From assembly GCA_016707445.1 (NCBI GenBank), contig JADJHR010000001.1:372001-436000 (forward strand): a stretch of 64,000 bases of DNA, given 5' to 3'. The translations under genes and the position numbers were made by a program. The notes beneath the pieces were generated by a model. That model searched no databases, was not told where the DNA came from, and saw only the letters and a program-made list of their open reading frames with translations. The DNA is from Rubrivivax sp. (GTDB taxonomy: Bacteria; Pseudomonadota; Gammaproteobacteria; Burkholderiales; Burkholderiaceae_C). The stretch's first letter is position 1. Each line of letters begins with the position of its first letter. Below, piece by piece: positions 48,817 to 57,140 of this stretch.

Positions 48817-49676
48817 AGTCCTGCATCGGCTTCCGACCGGCCCTGCCCTTGCTGTCGATCTCGATCGGGCCCGTGGCGCTGCCGGTTGCGCCGCTGCTGC
48901 TGCTGGGTGCCACTTTTGCAGCAGCGTTCACGGCGCGGCGTCTGCTGGTGGGGGACGACGCAGCGCGCGTCGAGACCCAGGTCTGGCTGGCGCTGCTGGT
49001 GGGCCTGCTGGCCGCGCGTGTGGCGCATGTGGCACTGAACGCCGGCGCCTACGGCCCCAGACCCTGGCTGGTGTTCGACCTGCGCGACGGTGGCTGGAAC
49101 GGCGGCCTGGGTCTGGCTGCTGCCGGCCTGTGGCTGGCCTGGGTGCTGCAGCGCCACGCGCATTGGCGGCGGGCGCTGCTGGGTGCGGGATTGGCCGCGC
49201 TGGCAGTCTGGGCGCTGTTCAGTGTGCTCGTCTTTCGTGGGTTCGATGGTCGCGACTCCGGCCCGCAGGTGCCTGCGGTGGCGCTGTCGGCCTTTCCCGG
49301 GGGCCAGGCCAGCACTTTCGAACAGTTGCGCGACGGCCGGCCGATGGTCGTCAACCTGTGGGCCAGCTGGTGCGGTCCTTGCCGCGCCGAGATGCCAATG
49401 CTGGCCGACGCGCAACGGCGCGAGCCCGGTGTGCGCTTCCTGTTCGTCAACCAGGGTGAAGCTGCGGCCGCCGTGCAGGCCTACCTGCTGCGCGAGGGGC
49501 TGGCGCTGCACGACGTCTGGCTGGACGGCGCATCGGCTCTGGGCCCGGCGGTGGGCTCGCAAGGCCTGCCGACCACGTTGTTCCTCGACGCCGAAGGTCG
49601 GCGTGTGGATGCCCATTTCGGCGTGCTCAACCAGGCCGCGCTGACCGTGCAGCTGAAGACGCTGAAGCGCCCTTGA
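48813..49676 (+). CDS. Lgt-like membrane domain fused to TlpA-type thioredoxin
   Basis: A 287-residue protein started at TTG 48813, which overlaps the preceding TGA; there is no ATG or GTG before the membrane part. Residues 10-145 hold four hydrophobic segments and recall prolipoprotein diacylglyceryl transferase (AARVAHVALNAGAYGPRPWLVFDLRDGGWNGGLGL), but the Lgt HGG and catalytic Arg/His set is not recognisable. Residues 150-287 are a TlpA/ResA-like thioredoxin domain with the active site WASWCGPCRAEMP and the cis-Pro loop GLPTTLF. It should be a membrane-anchored periplasmic disulfide reductase for cytochrome maturation or oxidative repair. Confidence 0.8.
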   Translation: MKSCIGFRPALPLLSISIGPVALPVAPLLLLGATFAAAFTARRLLVGDDAARVETQVWLALLVGLLAARVAHVALNAGAYGPRPWLVFDLRDGGWNGGLGLAAAGLWLAWVLQRHAHWRRALLGAGLAALAVWALFSVLVFRGFDGRDSGPQVPAVALSAFPGGQASTFEQLRDGRPMVVNLWASWCGPCRAEMPMLADAQRREPGVRFLFVNQGEAAAAVQAYLLREGLALHDVWLDGASALGPAVGSQGLPTTLFLDAEGRRVDAHFGVLNQAALTVQLKTLKRP

Positions 49677-49793
49677 GTCATCGGGCAGGCTGCTTCGCTG
49701 CGGCGCCGACCCCGATTGACGCTGTCCAGAGCGCGCGCCGAGAATCGCGGCTCACTTGTCGACCAGGCGGTCAATGAACTACTGCCCTCTGCC

Positions 49794-51842
49794 ATGACCA
49801 ACCCCGTGCTGCAAAGCCACATCGCCGACCGCTGGTTCGGTCATTCGCCCGCGCAAAGCCTGCGCAGCGCGATCAACGGCCGCGCCGTGGCGTCGACGCA
49901 TGCAGAGGCGATCGACTTTGCGCACGCGCTGGACCACGCGCGCCGGGTCGGCTTGCCGGCCTTGCTGGCGCTCGATTTCCAGCAGCGTGCGACACGCTTG
50001 CGTGCGCTGGCCAAGTTCCTGACCGAACGCAAGGAGCAGCTGTACACGATCTCGGCACACACCGGTGCCACGCGGGCCGACAGCTGGATCGACATCGAAG
50101 GCGGCACCGGCACGTTGTTTGCCTATGCCAGCGTGGGCAGCAACGAACTGCCCTCAGGCAACCTGATGCACGAAGGGCCGGTGCTGCCCTTGTCCAAGAA
50201 GGGCGGGTTTGCGGCCACCCACATCCTGGTGCCGCGTGGCGGCGTGGTGGTGCACATCAATGCTTTCAACTTCCCGGTCTGGGGCTTGCTGGAAAAGATG
50301 GCGCCCAGCTTTTTGGCCGGCATGCCCTGCATCGCCAAGCCGGCCACCGCCACCAGCTACCTGACCGAGGCCCTGGTGCGGCTGATGGTCGAGTCGGGCC
50401 TGCTGCCCGAGGGCAGCCTGCAGCTGGTGATCGGCGGCACCGGCGACCTGCTCGACCGCTTGCAGGGCAGCGACATGGTCACCTTCACCGGGTCGGCAGA
50501 CACCGCGGCGATGCTTCGCGTGCGGCCGAATCTGGTGCGCCAGTCGGTGCCGTTCAACGCCGAGGTCGATTCGCTGAACTGCGCGATGCTGGCGCCCGAC
50601 ATCGGACCCGACGACCCCGAGTTCGACCTCTTCGTCAACGAGGTGGCGCGAGAGATGACGGTCAAGGCCGGGCAGAAGTGCACCGCGATCCGCCGCGCCA
50701 TCGTGCCGCGGCGACACCTGGACGCTGTGGCCACTCGCCTGCGTGAACGGCTGGACCAGGTGGTGCTGGGCGACCCCGCGCTCGAGGCCGTGCGCATGGG
50801 CGCGCTGGCGTCGCATGCGCAGGCGGCCGATGTCGCTGAGCGCGTGGCGGCGTTGCGTGCTGTGGCCTCGCTGGTCAACGACCCGGGCCGTATGGCACCG
50901 GTGGGCGACGGTGTGGCCGAAGGCGCCTTCTTCGCGCCCATGCTGCTGCTGTGCGACAAGCCTTTCGACACCGACACGGCGCACGAGGTCGAGGCCTTCG
51001 GCCCGGTGAGCACGCTGATGCCCTATGACGGTGATATCGACGAAGCGCTGGCGCTGGCCGCGCGCGGGCGCGGCAGCCTGGTCGGCACGCTGGTGACCCG
51101 GTCGCCGGCGATTGCCGCGCACGCGATCCCGCAGGCGGCGGCCTGGCATGGCCGGCTGCTGGTGCTGGACCGCGAGGCGGCGGTCGAGTCCACCGGCCAT
51201 GGCTCGCCGTTGCCGCAGCTCAAGCACGGCGGGCCGGGCCGGGCCGGTGGCGGGGAAGAGCTGGGCGGCCTGCGTGCCGTCACGCATTGCCTGCAGCGCG
51301 CGGCGCTGCAGGGCTCGCCGACCATGCTGGCCGCCGTGACACGCGAACATGTTCGAGGTGCGGCGCTGATCGAGACCAAGATTCACCCCTTCCGCCGATA
51401 CTTCGAGGACCTGCAGATCGGCGAGAGCCTGCTGACGCACCGGCGCACGGTCAGCGAGGCCGACATCGTGGCCTTCGGCGGCATTAGCGGCGACTACTTC
51501 TACATGCACTTCGACGACATCGCGGCCAAGGAAAGCCCCTTCGGCAAGCGCATCGCGCACGGCTACTTCGTGCTGTCGGCGGCGGCCGGTCTGTTCGTGT
51601 CGCCGGCGCCCGGCCCGGTGCTGGCCAACTACGGGCTGGACACGCTGCGCTTCGTCAAGCCGGTGGGCATTGGCGACACCATCCGCGCGCGCCTGACCTG
51701 CAAGCGCAAGACCGACCGCCAGCGCAAGGGGCCGGACGGCGTGGGCCAGGGCGTGGTGGCCTGGGACGTGGAAGTCAGCAACCAGCATGGCGAGCTGGTG
51801 GCCAGTTACGACATCCTGACGCTGGTGGCCAAGCGCAGCTAG
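49794..51842 (+). CDS. paaZ: PaaZ: bifunctional oxepin-CoA hydrolase / aldehyde dehydrogenase
   Basis: A 682-residue fusion. The N-terminal aldehyde dehydrogenase (about 1-525) has INAFNFPVWG, FTGSADTAAML, the general-base Glu in PFNAEVDSLN and the nucleophile Cys in GQKCTAIRR. The C-terminal MaoC-like hydratase (about 535-682) has the active-site pattern FGGISGDYFYMHFDDIAAKESPFGKRIAHGYFVLSAAAGL. PaaZ opens oxepin-CoA and oxidises the resulting semialdehyde in phenylacetate degradation. No paaABCDE, paaK or paaG gene is in the window, so it is separated from the rest of the pathway. Confidence 0.93.
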   Translation: MTNPVLQSHIADRWFGHSPAQSLRSAINGRAVASTHAEAIDFAHALDHARRVGLPALLALDFQQRATRLRALAKFLTERKEQLYTISAHTGATRADSWIDIEGGTGTLFAYASVGSNELPSGNLMHEGPVLPLSKKGGFAATHILVPRGGVVVHINAFNFPVWGLLEKMAPSFLAGMPCIAKPATATSYLTEALVRLMVESGLLPEGSLQLVIGGTGDLLDRLQGSDMVTFTGSADTAAMLRVRPNLVRQSVPFNAEVDSLNCAMLAPDIGPDDPEFDLFVNEVAREMTVKAGQKCTAIRRAIVPRRHLDAVATRLRERLDQVVLGDPALEAVRMGALASHAQAADVAERVAALRAVASLVNDPGRMAPVGDGVAEGAFFAPMLLLCDKPFDTDTAHEVEAFGPVSTLMPYDGDIDEALALAARGRGSLVGTLVTRSPAIAAHAIPQAAAWHGRLLVLDREAAVESTGHGSPLPQLKHGGPGRAGGGEELGGLRAVTHCLQRAALQGSPTMLAAVTREHVRGAALIETKIHPFRRYFEDLQIGESLLTHRRTVSEADIVAFGGISGDYFYMHFDDIAAKESPFGKRIAHGYFVLSAAAGLFVSPAPGPVLANYGLDTLRFVKPVGIGDTIRARLTCKRKTDRQRKGPDGVGQGVVAWDVEVSNQHGELVASYDILTLVAKRS

Positions 51843-51861
51843 TGTCCTGCGCGTCCGTGCT

Positions 51862-54294
51862 TCAGCGGCCAAGCAGCCGCGACATCTTGTCCAGGAAGTC
51901 GGGCACGTTGACCGGCTTGGTCCAGTAGTCGATCGCGCCGGCCGCGCGTGCGGCCTCGACATCAGATGGCATGGCATTGGCCGATAGCGCAACACAGCGC
52001 AAATGGGCGGTGCAGTCATCGGCGCGCAGTTCGTGCAGCACGGCCACGCCGTCGATGTCGGGCAGCTGCATGTCCAGCAGCACCAGGTCGGGCTGCCACT
52101 GGCGCGCGCGCTGCAGGCCGCTGCGGCCGTCGACCGCCACCTCCAGGTTCAGCCCTTCCAGCTTGCTCAGCACCTCGCTGATCAACATGGCGTTGACCGG
52201 GTTGTCCTCGATGTACAGCACACGCGCGGTTGCGCGAGCAGCATCGTCGGGCTGCGCGCTGTGTGCGGGGGTCGGCGACGACGCTGGCTGCGCCCCGGCC
52301 AACCCTGCTGTCGGTTCCGGTGCGGCTGCCGCAGAGGAGGGCAGCAGCACGGAGAAGGTCGACCCCAGGCCGACACTGCTGCGCACTTCGATGCGACCGC
52401 CCATCTGCTCGACCAGCGCCTTGGCGATCGACAGCCCGATGCCGGTGCCTTCGACGCCCCGCGCGTCGGTGCCCAGGCGATGGAAGGGTTCGAAGGCCGC
52501 TGCGATCGACGCTTCGTCGATGCCCGGCCCGGTGTCGGCCACGTGCAGCGCCGCCCAGCCCGGGCTGACCTGGGTCGACAGTCGCACCTCACCCCCCTGG
52601 CGGTTGTACTTGACGGCGTTGGACAGCAGGTTCAGCAGCACCTGGCGCAGCCGCACCGGGTCGGCCTGCACCACGGCGGCAACGGGCTGCTCGACCACGA
52701 TGTGCACCTGGCGCGCCAGCGCCTGGCGGTCCAGCAGTGGCAACGTGCCGTCGATCAACGTCGCCAGCGACACCGGCTGCAGTGTCATGCGCATCTCGCC
52801 GGCGTCCACGCGCGACAGATCGAGCACGTCGTCGATCAGCGCCAACAGGTGGCGGCCGGCATCGTCGATCAGGCCCAGCCAGTGGCGCCGGCGCGCCTCG
52901 TCGGTGTCGGCCTGGCCGGCGCGCAGCAGTTGCGTGAAGCCCAGCACGGCGTTCAAGGGTGTGCGCAGCTCGTGGCTCATGCGCGACATGAAGCGTGACT
53001 TGGCCAGGCTGGCGGCGACCGCCAGTTCGCGCTCGCGCATCGCCTGCTCGGCCAGCACCGTTTCGGTGACGTCCCAGTTCAGCCCGATGCGTCGCGCCGA
53101 GCGTTCGGAGTCAGCGGGCACCGGTACCGAACGCGACGCCAACCAGCGCACGCTGCCATCGGGCCAGATCACGCGAAAGGTGCGCCTCCAGCCTTCGCCG
53201 GTGCTGAGTTGCCGGTCCTGGTCGGCCATCACCCAGCTGCGGTCGTCGGGATGCACGTACATCGCCATCTGCTCGCGCGTGACCGCCTGCGCGGCCGCCT
53301 CGATGCCGCGCAGCCTGAACATGCCTTCATCCCACAGGCTGAGCTTGCGTTCGACGTCGACGTCCCAGCTGCCCAGACCGACGGCCGACGCGGTCAGGGA
53401 CACCCGCTCGGCCGCGTCGCGCAAGCGTTGCAGGGTTTCGTGCTGCTGCGTGACGTCGAGCAGCACGCCTTCGGTGTTGCGCTGGTCTGCGCTGGCGGTG
53501 GATGCGACGTTGCCGCGCACGATCACCCAGCGCAAGGCCTGGTCGTTCTGGCGCACGATGCGGAACTCGATCTCGATCGGGCCCTGTCCTTCACGCAGCC
53601 AGGTCGTCGCCTCGAGGGCAATGCGGTCGCGGTCGTCCGCGTGCACGCAGCGGCGAAGCCAGTCGCCCAGGCTCGGTGGCGGCTGCGCTGCGTCCAGGCC
53701 CAGCAGCTCGAACATGTTGCGGTTCCACTGCGGCAGGCTGCCGTCGGTGCGCGTCGACCACAGGCCGATGCGTGCGGCTTCGGCGGCAGTTTCCAGCCGC
53801 CGCGCCAGCTCGTAGACCTCGGTGTCGTCGCTGTTGACGCCGACCACGCGCGCCGGCCGGCCATCGGCACCATCGACCACCTTCCAGCGCGCGTGGATGT
53901 GGCGCACCACCCCGTCGGGCCGGCGCAGCCTCACGTGGGCGTTATGGGTGCCGGAAACTCCCAGCGTGCCGCGAAAACCGCCGGCCGGGCGATCTTCGGG
54001 GAACATCATTCCCGTCGCCAGTTCGTAGGGCGGTGATTGTGCGGACGGGTCGGCCGGCGGCGGCAGGCCGTAGATGCCGTACATGTGCCGGTCCCAGCGG
54101 CCCTGCAAGGTGTGCGGATCGCGCTCGAAGATGCCAGTCTGCGTGAAGGTCTGCACCATCTCCAGGCGCTCGCGCAGTTCGGCCACCTGCTGGCGCAGCG
54201 CCGCCACGTCGTTCAAGGGGGCGTTGTCAGCCGCGGTCAGGGGTGCGCAGGGGTCGCTTCTGCGCTCAGGTGGGTCGTCAGCATCGTCGGCCAT
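51862..54294 (-). CDS. Multi-PAS hybrid sensor histidine kinase
   Basis: An 810-residue soluble protein (ATG 54294; a GTG seven codons earlier is possible). There is no membrane helix. Three PAS/PAC units are visible at about 45-165, 170-285 and 300-415 (for example FRVIWPDGSVRWLASR). HisKA holds phospho-acceptor His441 in MSHELRTPLNAVLGF. The ATPase boxes are NLLSNAVKYN, VADTGPGIDEA and GTGIGLSIAKALVEQMGG. A C-terminal receiver has acidic IEDNPVN and phospho-Asp in LVLLDMQLPDIDG. No separate response regulator or Hpt gene is adjacent, so the output partner is elsewhere. It converges on paaZ with a 19-bp gap. Confidence 0.92.
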   Translation of the reverse strand: MADDADDPPERRSDPCAPLTAADNAPLNDVAALRQQVAELRERLEMVQTFTQTGIFERDPHTLQGRWDRHMYGIYGLPPPADPSAQSPPYELATGMMFPEDRPAGGFRGTLGVSGTHNAHVRLRRPDGVVRHIHARWKVVDGADGRPARVVGVNSDDTEVYELARRLETAAEAARIGLWSTRTDGSLPQWNRNMFELLGLDAAQPPPSLGDWLRRCVHADDRDRIALEATTWLREGQGPIEIEFRIVRQNDQALRWVIVRGNVASTASADQRNTEGVLLDVTQQHETLQRLRDAAERVSLTASAVGLGSWDVDVERKLSLWDEGMFRLRGIEAAAQAVTREQMAMYVHPDDRSWVMADQDRQLSTGEGWRRTFRVIWPDGSVRWLASRSVPVPADSERSARRIGLNWDVTETVLAEQAMRERELAVAASLAKSRFMSRMSHELRTPLNAVLGFTQLLRAGQADTDEARRRHWLGLIDDAGRHLLALIDDVLDLSRVDAGEMRMTLQPVSLATLIDGTLPLLDRQALARQVHIVVEQPVAAVVQADPVRLRQVLLNLLSNAVKYNRQGGEVRLSTQVSPGWAALHVADTGPGIDEASIAAAFEPFHRLGTDARGVEGTGIGLSIAKALVEQMGGRIEVRSSVGLGSTFSVLLPSSAAAAPEPTAGLAGAQPASSPTPAHSAQPDDAARATARVLYIEDNPVNAMLISEVLSKLEGLNLEVAVDGRSGLQRARQWQPDLVLLDMQLPDIDGVAVLHELRADDCTAHLRCVALSANAMPSDVEAARAAGAIDYWTKPVNVPDFLDKMSRLLGR

Positions 54295-54339
54295 CGCGCC
54301 AATGTAGCGCGCCACTGCGGCCGCCCCAAATGAGCCAAA

Positions 54340-55638
54340 TCAGCTGAAGTGCAGGCCCGCGATGCGCAGCCAGGGCAGGGCGCCGCTGCCGGTGTCGATG
54401 CGTTCGCGACTGACCGCCACAACCTGGTCGAGCATCTGTGCCACGTTGCCGCTGATCATGGTCTCGGCCAGGGCGGCGCCACGCTGGCCGTCGTCGATGC
54501 GAAAGCTGTTCTTGATGACACCGGAAAAGTCACCGTTGGGCGCCGGGTTGCCCATCGACAGTCGGTCGACCAGCGCACCGCGCGGCACGGCGGCGATGAC
54601 CTCGGCCAGGGGCGTACTGCCGGCGACCAGCTCCCAGCCATCGGCCGCCACCGGCCGGTGCGCCAGGCCGGTCTTGCGGCTGCCGTAAAGGCTGGGCGTC
54701 AGCTGCGTCAGGTGGCCGGCATCGAGCAAGGTGACCGCGGGCGTGACGAAGGCATCGGCCGACAGCGGCGCGCAGCCCGGCGCGTCGTAGCGGCTGCGCA
54801 GCGTGAGCAGCGGCGACGCCACCCGGTCGCCGACACGGTTGCGGAAGAGCGAACTGCCGTCGATCAGCGGGCCGTCGCGCAGCTGCCCCATCAGCCAGCC
54901 CAGCAGGTCGGTCACGGCGCCCGGCGCCAGCACGACGTCACCGACAAAGCGCTCACCCAGCGGCTGCGTGTGCACCTGCTGCGTCAGCTCGCGCATCATG
55001 CGGTCGATGCCGAACAGCGTGGGCACTTCGGTCAGGGTCTCGGCGCTGCCACCGGCGAAGTTGAACGAACTGGTCTGCCCTGCGTCTCGCGCCAGACCGA
55101 AGACCGACATCTCGCACCAGCCGAGCTCGCAGTCGATCACGCTGCCGCCGCTGGTCAGGGTGTGCGAACGGCTGCGCACATGAGCCGCCAGTGCCTCCTC
55201 GATCATCATCGTGGGCGTGTGTGCGGCGCGCCAGTCGAGCAGCTGACGCAAGGCCGCTGCCAGCGCCGGTGGATCGGCCTGCTGCGGGCCGCGGCGCAGT
55301 CGCAGCAGCTGGCCGGTCGAGACCGCATTGGCCTCGTCCACGGGCGCCGATTGCGCGCTGGACCAGATCTGGTCGACCAGCGCCGCCACACCGGCGGGGC
55401 CGAGATCGCTGCCTTCGGACGATGCGCGCCGGCCGGCCACGATGCCGGTGGCCGAGAGCTTGCGCGCCTCGTTGCTGCGCAGCAGGCTGGGCTCGTTGTG
55501 CGCCAGGTTCAGCTCGCAGCGCAGGGTGTCGCTGACCGTGACCTGAACCTGCTCGAAACCGCGCCGGCGCAGCGCCTGCAGCACCTGCTCGGCGGCGCTG
55601 TCGATGGCGAAGGCGGCACCCCTGATGGCAGCGCTCAT
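54340..55638 (-). CDS. TldE/PmbA-family protein
   Basis: A 432-residue member of the TldD/PmbA (U62) superfamily without a metal-binding HExxxH, as expected for the TldE-type half. Visible marks are the N-terminal helical region (AEQVLQALRRRGFEQVQVTVSD), GDVVLAPGAVTDLLGWLMGQL, and the C-terminal GNPAPNGDFSGVIKNSFRIDDG with MISGNVAQMLDQV. It is encoded 2 bp after the TldD-type partner. Such pairs form heterodimeric proteases that cleave unstructured peptides, including RiPP leaders and microcin precursors. No RiPP gene is seen nearby. Confidence 0.85.
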   Translation of the reverse strand: MSAAIRGAAFAIDSAAEQVLQALRRRGFEQVQVTVSDTLRCELNLAHNEPSLLRSNEARKLSATGIVAGRRASSEGSDLGPAGVAALVDQIWSSAQSAPVDEANAVSTGQLLRLRRGPQQADPPALAAALRQLLDWRAAHTPTMMIEEALAAHVRSRSHTLTSGGSVIDCELGWCEMSVFGLARDAGQTSSFNFAGGSAETLTEVPTLFGIDRMMRELTQQVHTQPLGERFVGDVVLAPGAVTDLLGWLMGQLRDGPLIDGSSLFRNRVGDRVASPLLTLRSRYDAPGCAPLSADAFVTPAVTLLDAGHLTQLTPSLYGSRKTGLAHRPVAADGWELVAGSTPLAEVIAAVPRGALVDRLSMGNPAPNGDFSGVIKNSFRIDDGQRGAALAETMISGNVAQMLDQVVAVSRERIDTGSGALPWLRIAGLHFS

Positions 55639-55640
55639 CG

Positions 55641-56993
55641 TCACTCCCCGCCCAGGTGCGCACGGGCACGCAAGGACGGCCCGCCGACCGACACCACCAT
55701 CGGCTGCTTCTTGCCGCAATAGCCGTTGCAGCTCCACTTCATGTCGCTGCCGACACCGTCCACACTTTGCAGCACCTTCAGTGCCGAGCCCGACAAGGTG
55801 GTGTCGCGCACCGCCCGGCCGAGCTTGCCGGCGCGGATCTCGTAGGCCAGGTTGACGCCGAACATGAACTCGGTGGTGGCGTCGGCCTGGCCGTTGCTGG
55901 TGTCCAGCAGCAGGTAGCCGTCGTCGACGCCGGCGATCAGCTCGTCCAGCGTGCTGCTGCCGGGCAGGATGGCCGTGTTGCGCATGCGCACCAAGGGTTC
56001 ATCGTCGGGGCCGTAGGCGCGCGCATTGCCGCTGGGCGCCAGGTTCAGCCGTGCTGCCGTCTCGCGGCTGTGCATGAACTGGCGCAGCATGCCGCGCTCG
56101 ATCATCGTCACGTCTTCGGCCGGCGTGCCTTCGTCGTCGACGTAGACCGGGCACATCAGCTCATGGCCGTTCCAGTGGTGCGCCAGGTCGACCATGGTGA
56201 TCAGGTCGCTGGCGACGCGGCGACCCTGCAGGTCGGCGGTGACGGCGCCCGACAGCACGGCATCGGCCTCGCAGGGGTGGCCCATGGCCTCGTGCGCCAA
56301 CATGCCGGCCAGATCGGGCGCCAGCACCACGGTGTGTTCGCCGCCACGTGCGGCCACGGCATGGCGCTTGGCCTGCAGGTGGTCGTGCAGGCGGTCCAGC
56401 GCCGGCGCCAGCGCCGGCACCGACCAGTCGAGGTCGGCCAGGCTGCCCAGGCCCGAGATGATCTCGGCCAGCTCGATCGGAGCGCCCTGGTCGTCCTGGC
56501 CGACCAGCACCACGTAGACGGCGGCGCGCTGGATGCGCGCCAGCGCCTGGCCACCACCTTCGGTCTGCAACTGCTTGATGTGGTGTTCGTCGGTGATCAT
56601 CACCCGCGTCGAGCGCAGCCCCGGATAGCGCGCCATGCAATGGGCGTGCAGCGCGGCCATGCGCTCGCCGCAGTCGGCCGCGCTCAAGGCCGGCCGCCCC
56701 TGGGCGGGCTGGTCGCCGCGGTAGTGGGCGCCGGGCAGGTTCAGCGTCGTGCGTGTCCCGAAGCCCACCATCGTGCGTGCGTTGTCGGCCGCCAGCTGGC
56801 GCACGCGGGCCTGCACGTCGGCGCCGTCGGCCGGTGCCGACGCGAAGCCCCAGTAGCCGTCGCGGTAGGCGCGTGCGCTGACGCCGGCCTGCACGCTGCG
56901 CAGGTTGCCGGTCAGGTTGCCGTCGAGCATGCTCATGCGCGTCTTGCGCAGTTCATGGTGGCGGGTTTCGAGGTAGGTTTCGGCAAGCGGCAT
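55641..56993 (-). CDS. TldD-family metalloprotease
   Basis: A 450-residue TldD-type protein started at MPLAETYLETRHHELRKTRMS. The zinc motif HExxxH is HEAMGHPCEAD (about residue 235), with the downstream DDEGTPAEDVTMIERGML and the C-terminal GKKQPMVVSVGGPSLR. A conserved RAYRDGYWGFAS segment is near the N-terminus. Together with the TldE-type gene downstream it should make an active heterodimeric peptidase. The pair is a short-branch type, not the canonical tldD next to the RNase G locus. Confidence 0.88.
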   Translation of the reverse strand: MPLAETYLETRHHELRKTRMSMLDGNLTGNLRSVQAGVSARAYRDGYWGFASAPADGADVQARVRQLAADNARTMVGFGTRTTLNLPGAHYRGDQPAQGRPALSAADCGERMAALHAHCMARYPGLRSTRVMITDEHHIKQLQTEGGGQALARIQRAAVYVVLVGQDDQGAPIELAEIISGLGSLADLDWSVPALAPALDRLHDHLQAKRHAVAARGGEHTVVLAPDLAGMLAHEAMGHPCEADAVLSGAVTADLQGRRVASDLITMVDLAHHWNGHELMCPVYVDDEGTPAEDVTMIERGMLRQFMHSRETAARLNLAPSGNARAYGPDDEPLVRMRNTAILPGSSTLDELIAGVDDGYLLLDTSNGQADATTEFMFGVNLAYEIRAGKLGRAVRDTTLSGSALKVLQSVDGVGSDMKWSCNGYCGKKQPMVVSVGGPSLRARAHLGGE

Positions 56994-57060
56994 GTCGCGG
57001 GCCCCGGGGTCGGGGCGTGGCCTGGAGAGGAGCGGATCATACGGAGCAGTCGACGGCAAG

Positions 57061-57120
57061 GTCGGCCGCAAGGACACCCGCAAAGTCGGCCGCAAGGCCG
57101 ACTGCAAGGTGGGCCGCAAG
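57061..57120. repeat. 12-bp tandem repeat between tldD-type and acyl-CoA dehydrogenase genes
   Basis: Units of 12 bp begin at 57061, 57073, 57085, 57097 and 57109. The odd units are GTCGGCCGCAAG, the same, and GTGGGCCGCAAG; the even units are diverged, so the true period is 24 bp. On the plus strand it would encode VGRK-type repeats, but no gene is likely there. Confidence 0.7.
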
Positions 57121-57140
57121 CGCTGCGGCCGCGGCCGGCG

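Noticed and set aside
57037..57120. VGRK repeat as a small coding gene (frame 56992-57243)
   Set aside because: The frame runs antisense into the acyl-CoA dehydrogenase, has no ribosome site, and only the repeat part looks ordered.
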